From the NCBI GenBank assembly GCA_945870115.1, contig CAMBRH010000002.1:1-33316 (forward strand): a stretch of DNA of 33,316 bases, given 5' to 3'. Each line of letters starts with the position of its first letter. Position 1 is the first letter of the stretch. The notes under the pieces are model-generated. The model saw nothing but the letters and a program-made list of their open reading frames with translations, was not told where the DNA came from and did not search any database. Shown here piece after piece: positions 30,555 to 33,316 of the stretch. The translations under genes were made by a program, and so were the position numbers. The stretch comes from Chitinophaga pinensis. Lineage in GTDB: Bacteria > Bacteroidota > Bacteroidia > Flavobacteriales_D > Crocinitomicaceae.

Positions 30555-30956
30555 CTAATTTTCGTAGTGGGCTTTCAAGTTTTCTGCCATGGTGTTAAAA
30601 AGATGTTTTAATGGACCTTCAACCATCATTTTAAGGAAGTAGTTAACATCGCCATCAAATTTTAAATAGCCTCCCGTTTTATCTTCTTGCTCTTCTAAAA
30701 ACAAAGTTAATGTAAATTTAAAAGGAACTTTTTCTCCTGATTTAAGATAAATTCGTGTTGGTTCTTCTACCCTATCTTGTAAAAATGAAATAATGATGCC
30801 ACCCTGAACTTTGAAAGAACAAGAAAGATTGTCTGATTTCCAATCTGAAATTTTATCTTGTGGAAGTAAATGTAAAATATTGTTGGTATCACTCAAAAAA
30901 TCAAAAACTGATTTTATTGAACCATCAACTACAACCTTATTGCTTTCTAAAATCAT
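30555..30956 (-). CDS. SRPBCC/START-like protein
   Basis: A 133-aa protein with the helix-grip pattern of SRPBCC domains. It starts MILESNKVVVDGSIKSVFDF with LSDTNNILHLLP, continues with beta-strands (CSFKVQGGIIISFLQDRVEE), and ends in a long amphipathic helix (LKMMVEGPLKHLFNTMAENL). The family binds hydrophobic ligands in a central cavity; the ligand here is unknown. It follows pyrE by about 105 nt on the same strand, an association common in Bacteroidota. No promoter box of its own was seen, so it is probably read from the pyrE promoter. There is no signal peptide, so it is cytoplasmic. Confidence 0.82.
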   Translation of the reverse strand: MILESNKVVVDGSIKSVFDFLSDTNNILHLLPQDKISDWKSDNLSCSFKVQGGIIISFLQDRVEEPTRIYLKSGEKVPFKFTLTLFLEEQEDKTGGYLKFDGDVNYFLKMMVEGPLKHLFNTMAENLKAHYEN

Positions 30957-31061
30957 TTTTTTGAAGTAATAGTTTATTTATAATTAAGTTGAAAATTGAA
31001 TGTTTTATTTTTTACCACCTAGAAACAAAGAAAACATAGAAAGTAAATTTCCTTAAAATGT

Positions 31062-31703
31062 TTATTTCATCCATTCAGACGGATTTTCTTTCCAATCGCT
31101 TAAAGATTCAATGTCTGCTTCTGTTATGTATTTCTTTTTTAAAGCTTGCTCCATCAAATAATCGTAATTTGTCAATGTTACAAATTCACATTTAGCTTTT
31201 TTGAAATTATTTATTGCTTCATCAAAACCGTAAGTAAAAATTGAAGCCAAACCTTTGACGTTTAATCCTGCATCGCGCAAGGCTTTAACAGCTTCTAAAC
31301 TGCTTCCCCCAGTGGAAATCAGATCTTCAATAACTACTACACTTTGATTTTCTTCAAAATATCCTTCAATTTGATTTCCTAGTCCGTGTGCTTTAGGAGT
31401 TGATCTAACATAAACAAAAGGAATTCCCAATTCTTGCGCTACCAAAACACCATGCGCAATTCCTCCAGTTGCAACTCCAGCAATCAAATCTGGTTTTCCA
31501 AATTTTTCTGTAATCACCTCAGAAAAAGACTGACGAATATACGTTCTTACCTTTGGAAAAGACAAAGTTTTACGATTGTCGCAGTAAATTGGAGATTTCC
31601 AACCTGAAGCCCAAGTAAAAGGATTTGCAGGTTGCAATTTAATTGCTTTAATTTGTAGTAAAAATTCGGCTAGTTTATATGATCGGTCGTTGTTTAATTT
31701 CAT
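31062..31703 (-). CDS. pyrE: Orotate phosphoribosyltransferase
   Basis: A 213-aa protein of normal PyrE length. It contains LQPANPFTWASGWKSPIYCD and NRKTLSFPKVR (orotate/PRPP site), LIAGVATGGIAHGVLVAQEL, and the PRPP-binding signature VVVIEDLISTGGSSLEAVKA. It makes orotidine 5'-phosphate from orotate and PRPP in pyrimidine synthesis. The gene is divergent from the NUDIX gene with only 7 nt between start codons. Its -7 box (TACATTTG) sits 4 nt before the ATG and its -33 TTTG lies within the NUDIX coding region, so the mRNA is probably leaderless. An SRPBCC gene follows. Confidence 0.97.
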   Translation of the reverse strand: MKLNNDRSYKLAEFLLQIKAIKLQPANPFTWASGWKSPIYCDNRKTLSFPKVRTYIRQSFSEVITEKFGKPDLIAGVATGGIAHGVLVAQELGIPFVYVRSTPKAHGLGNQIEGYFEENQSVVVIEDLISTGGSSLEAVKALRDAGLNVKGLASIFTYGFDEAINNFKKAKCEFVTLTNYDYLMEQALKKKYITEADIESLSDWKENPSEWMK

Positions 31704-31707
31704 AGTG

Positions 31708-31737
31708 CAAATGTATAAAGTTTTTATTCAAAACAAA
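31708..31737 (-). promoter_or_regulatory. pyrE promoter inside the NUDIX gene
   Basis: On the minus strand, TTTG (31734-31737), an 18-nt spacer, then TACATTTG (31708-31715), spacer CACT, and the pyrE ATG. The NUDIX start codon (31711-31713) lies inside this -7 box. Confidence 0.65.
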
Positions 31738-32319
31738 CCATTATTTTTCATTAATTCAAAAAAAATTAACGAATTTGATGGGATTTTTATTCCACAAAGT
31801 CTTGCGATTTCAAATAAACGCTATATTCTGGATTTGTTACAGGCAACTTCAATTAATATGCCACTTTTTTTAATTTCAGATAATCCTCAAGAAGGTATTT
31901 CAACATTTTTTGAAGATTATGAATTTATTGAAGCAGCAGGAGGAATTGTAAAAAGAAAATCTAAGTACTTGTTTATAAAAAGAAATGGTATTTGGGATAT
32001 TCCAAAGGGTAAAATCGAAATAGGTGAAAATCCTGAGATCGCTGCTTTGAGAGAAATTGAAGAGGAATGTGGAATTACATGTGAAAAAGTTGAACACTTA
32101 ATAACAATTACTTATCATGTTTATCAATACAAAGGGAGAGATACAATCAAAAAAACGTATTGGTATGCTTTAAATTATGCTGGTCCTAAAAAACTAATTG
32201 CTCAAAAAGAAGAAGGAATTACAAAGGCAAAATGGGTGAATGAAGATAAATATAATCAAATAAAATTAGAAACTTTTGCATCAATTGTAGATGTGATGGA
32301 GAACTATGTACTTCGATAA
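31711..32319 (+). CDS. NUDIX hydrolase
   Basis: I use the ATG at 31711 (MYKVFIQNKPLFFINSKK). The track's start at 31690 is a TTG inside pyrE. The product has about 202 aa. An N-terminal domain of about 70 residues precedes the NUDIX domain. The latter has AAGGIVKRKSKYLFIKRNG, WDIPKGKIEIGE and the complete NUDIX box G-x5-E-x7-REIEEECG, with all metal-binding glutamates. The family hydrolyses nucleoside diphosphates linked to another moiety; the substrate cannot be read from this sequence. The start codon overlaps the pyrE -7 box, so RNA polymerase at one promoter may hinder the other. It converges with the DUF4783 gene across four tandem heptads. Confidence 0.92.
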   Translation: MYKVFIQNKPLFFINSKKINEFDGIFIPQSLAISNKRYILDLLQATSINMPLFLISDNPQEGISTFFEDYEFIEAAGGIVKRKSKYLFIKRNGIWDIPKGKIEIGENPEIAALREIEEECGITCEKVEHLITITYHVYQYKGRDTIKKTYWYALNYAGPKKLIAQKEEGITKAKWVNEDKYNQIKLETFASIVDVMENYVLR

Positions 32320-32333
32320 ACTCAGAGTGAAAG

Positions 32334-32361
32334 TTATGAGTTATGGGTTATGAGTTATGAA
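32334..32361 (+). repeat. Four tandem heptads after the NUDIX gene
   Basis: TTATGAG, TTATGGG, TTATGAG, TTATGAA in exact tandem, lying between the stop codons of two convergent genes. It is the same repeat family as at 1508-1590 and 30394-30554, but without the inverted half. Confidence 0.75.
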
Positions 32362-32366
32362 TGAGG

Positions 32367-32750
32367 TTAATCTTTTTCAAAATTCATTCTAACTATCTTA
32401 TAAAGTGAATCAACTTTTTTGAAATGAAAGGTTATTCTTATATTTCCATTTTTACTTTCGTAAGAAGCGATTGCAAAAGTTCCATCTTGGTTTTCTTTTC
32501 CTTTAAAAATAAATTTGAAAGATGAAACTGGATATTTTACGAAAAAGTCTTTTAATACCAACGCTGCTTGCTGGTTACTGTAAACACTTTCTTTATCAAA
32601 AAGAGAAATCATTAATTTATCATTTCCAAGTTTGGAAACTGAAACAGCGTCTTTTGATAAAAATGCATATTCAATTTCGTTAAATGGAACATCAGCTTTG
32701 TGACCAAAGTTGAGCAACATAAATGAAACGACTGTAAATAAAAAATTCAT
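32367..32750 (-). CDS. DUF4783-like secreted or membrane-anchored protein
   Basis: A 127-aa protein with a short hydrophobic N terminus (MNFLFTVVSFMLLNFGHKAD) that looks like a signal peptide. The remainder has a cystatin/NTF2-like alternation: EIEYAFLSKDAVSVSKLGND, LMISLFDKESVYSNQQAALV, LKDFFVKYPVSSFKFIFKGK, NGNIRITFHFKKVDSLYKIV. This matches my recollection of Bacteroidota DUF4783, a conserved family without known function. The promoter box lies about 29 nt upstream. The upstream gene (acyltransferase, same strand) ends about 50 nt before it, so they could also be co-transcribed. Family call moderate. Confidence 0.75.
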   Translation of the reverse strand: MNFLFTVVSFMLLNFGHKADVPFNEIEYAFLSKDAVSVSKLGNDKLMISLFDKESVYSNQQAALVLKDFFVKYPVSSFKFIFKGKENQDGTFAIASYESKNGNIRITFHFKKVDSLYKIVRMNFEKD

Positions 32751-32778
32751 GTTTTAAGATTCAATGTCTCCAATCTAG

Positions 32779-32786
32779 CAAAAATA
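32779..32786 (-). promoter_or_regulatory. -7 box for the DUF4783-like gene
   Basis: Reads TATTTTTG on the minus strand, a perfect TAnnTTTG, 28 nt before the ATG at 32750 and after the stop of the acyltransferase gene. Confidence 0.45.
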
Positions 32787-32803
32787 ATGCCTAAAATTAT
32801 TGT

Positions 32804-33316
32804 TTACTTGAAAATAATTTTTTTAGAAAAATTAATTGCTGGGGCTTCTATGCATATGTAGAAAATCCAAGAAAGGAAAATTAAGATTGGAATTGTAGCA
32901 AACATTAAGAAAGCCCTACCTACCTCATCGACAATAAAATTTTGACAAAAATTAATTATTCCGTCAGTTCCAATAGGCGTGTGAAGTAAATATACCGAAA
33001 ATGAAATTTTTCCTAAAAACATCAAAATTCTTTTCGGTTTTTTTATAAAATAGATGAATGAAATAGTAATCAAAGGACAAAGAGCGGTATAAAGTTCAAA
33101 TTTCAGCCCATTTAAAATTGCTATTAATAACAAAAATAGTATGAAAAATTCCAATTTCAATTTTTGAATATAAAAAAGGTAAAATAAATATCCCGGGATA
33201 AATAATAAAAGATAGTTGAATACCAAAAAATCAACTTTTAAAAGAAAAGGCAAGGCGCAACCAAAAAATAAAATAAAAAGCTTAATTGGTTTACTAGTAT
33301 TATGAAGAAATGAAAA
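32804..33316 (-). CDS. Acyltransferase-3 family membrane protein, C-terminal part
   Basis: The frame stays open from the stop at 32804 to the window edge; the track's start at 33253 is an internal TTG, so the true N terminus is off the window. The visible 170 residues contain about five hydrophobic helices. They include the family-typical late segment MFLGKISFSVYLLHTPIG, where the Ser-Tyr-Leu-Leu-His pattern marks OafA/YrhL-like acyltransferases. They also have a final helix IFLSWIFYICIEAP followed by a short basic tail. Members transfer acyl groups to surface sugars such as O-antigen or peptidoglycan; the catalytic His region lies in the missing N-terminal half. Partial gene, confident family. 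Confidence 0.85.
   Translation of the reverse strand, partial: FSFLHNTSKPIKLFILFFGCALPFLLKVDFLVFNYLLLFIPGYLFYLFYIQKLKLEFFILFLLLIAILNGLKFELYTALCPLITISFIYFIKKPKRILMFLGKISFSVYLLHTPIGTDGIINFCQNFIVDEVGRAFLMFATIPILIFLSWIFYICIEAPAINFSKKIIFK

Noticed and set aside
1-33316. tRNA, rRNA or riboswitch genes
   Set aside because: No cloverleaf, rRNA-like stretch or recognisable riboswitch core was seen in any gap on either strand; weak structured RNAs cannot be excluded by eye.

Overview
The window is AT-rich chromosomal DNA from a member of the Bacteroidota, most likely the Flavobacteriia or a close relative. The evidence is threefold. Secreted proteins end in type IX secretion (T9SS) C-terminal sorting domains. 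Many genes have the Bacteroidota -7 promoter box TAnnTTTG and no Shine-Dalgarno sequence. The gene neighbourhoods (birA / rsfS-ftsH-DUF2007-cdsA / psd and NUDIX / pyrE-SRPBCC) are typical of that phylum. No rRNA, tRNA, CRISPR array or prophage was seen.

Layout. 1-3.9 kb: N-terminal part of ATP-dependent PEP carboxykinase (pckA), a DCC-family thiol protein, a DivIC/FtsB-like division protein, an iron-type substrate-binding lipoprotein, a coiled-coil protein and a HEAT-like protein. 4-6.7 kb: a small membrane protein overlapping lpxB (lipid A synthesis), then a secreted SpoIID/LytB-domain protein. 6.8-10.2 kb (minus strand): a persulfide-dioxygenase-like metallo-beta-lactamase with two rhodanese domains, a RhuM-family protein and birA. 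10.2-13.8 kb: the rsfS-ftsH-DUF2007-cdsA operon. 14-16.4 kb (minus): psd with a tiny Lys/Cys-rich secreted protein, then a predicted outer-membrane barrel with an N-terminal lipoprotein-like domain. cdsA and psd both serve phosphatidylethanolamine synthesis.

16.5-17.5 kb holds a REP-associated (Y1/HUH) transposase flanked by three structured repeat units. Each unit has an 8-bp stem with a 5-nt loop, and the stem sequences have changed in compensating pairs. A HTH regulator follows. 18.6-25.1 kb is a tandem duplication of a two-gene surface module: a T9SS-sorted 417-aa protein followed by a TMF/tail-fibre-like protein. The fibre proteins are nearly identical over about 215 N-terminal residues and then diverge sharply. 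25.5-28.9 kb holds a small secreted protein and a 1039-aa glycine-rich T9SS protein. All three surface transcription units carry the same AAACTAAATCGATTAAT-type element about 255-265 bp upstream of the first start codon, plus a -7 box about 70-80 bp upstream. This suggests one shared regulon for the secreted surface proteins.

29.3-33.3 kb returns to housekeeping: a PaaE-like FAD/2Fe-2S reductase, an SRPBCC protein, pyrE, a NUDIX hydrolase that starts inside the pyrE -7 box, a DUF4783 protein and a truncated acyltransferase.

Other structure that gene calls do not explain: uninterrupted 7-nt degenerate repeats (TTATGAG/TTATGAA-like) at three of the five convergent gene junctions; four genes whose -7 box ends exactly 4 nt before the start codon, implying leaderless mRNAs; and a 113-nt imperfect palindrome before the lpxB operon. 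All similarity statements are from reading the sequence by eye; no database search was run.
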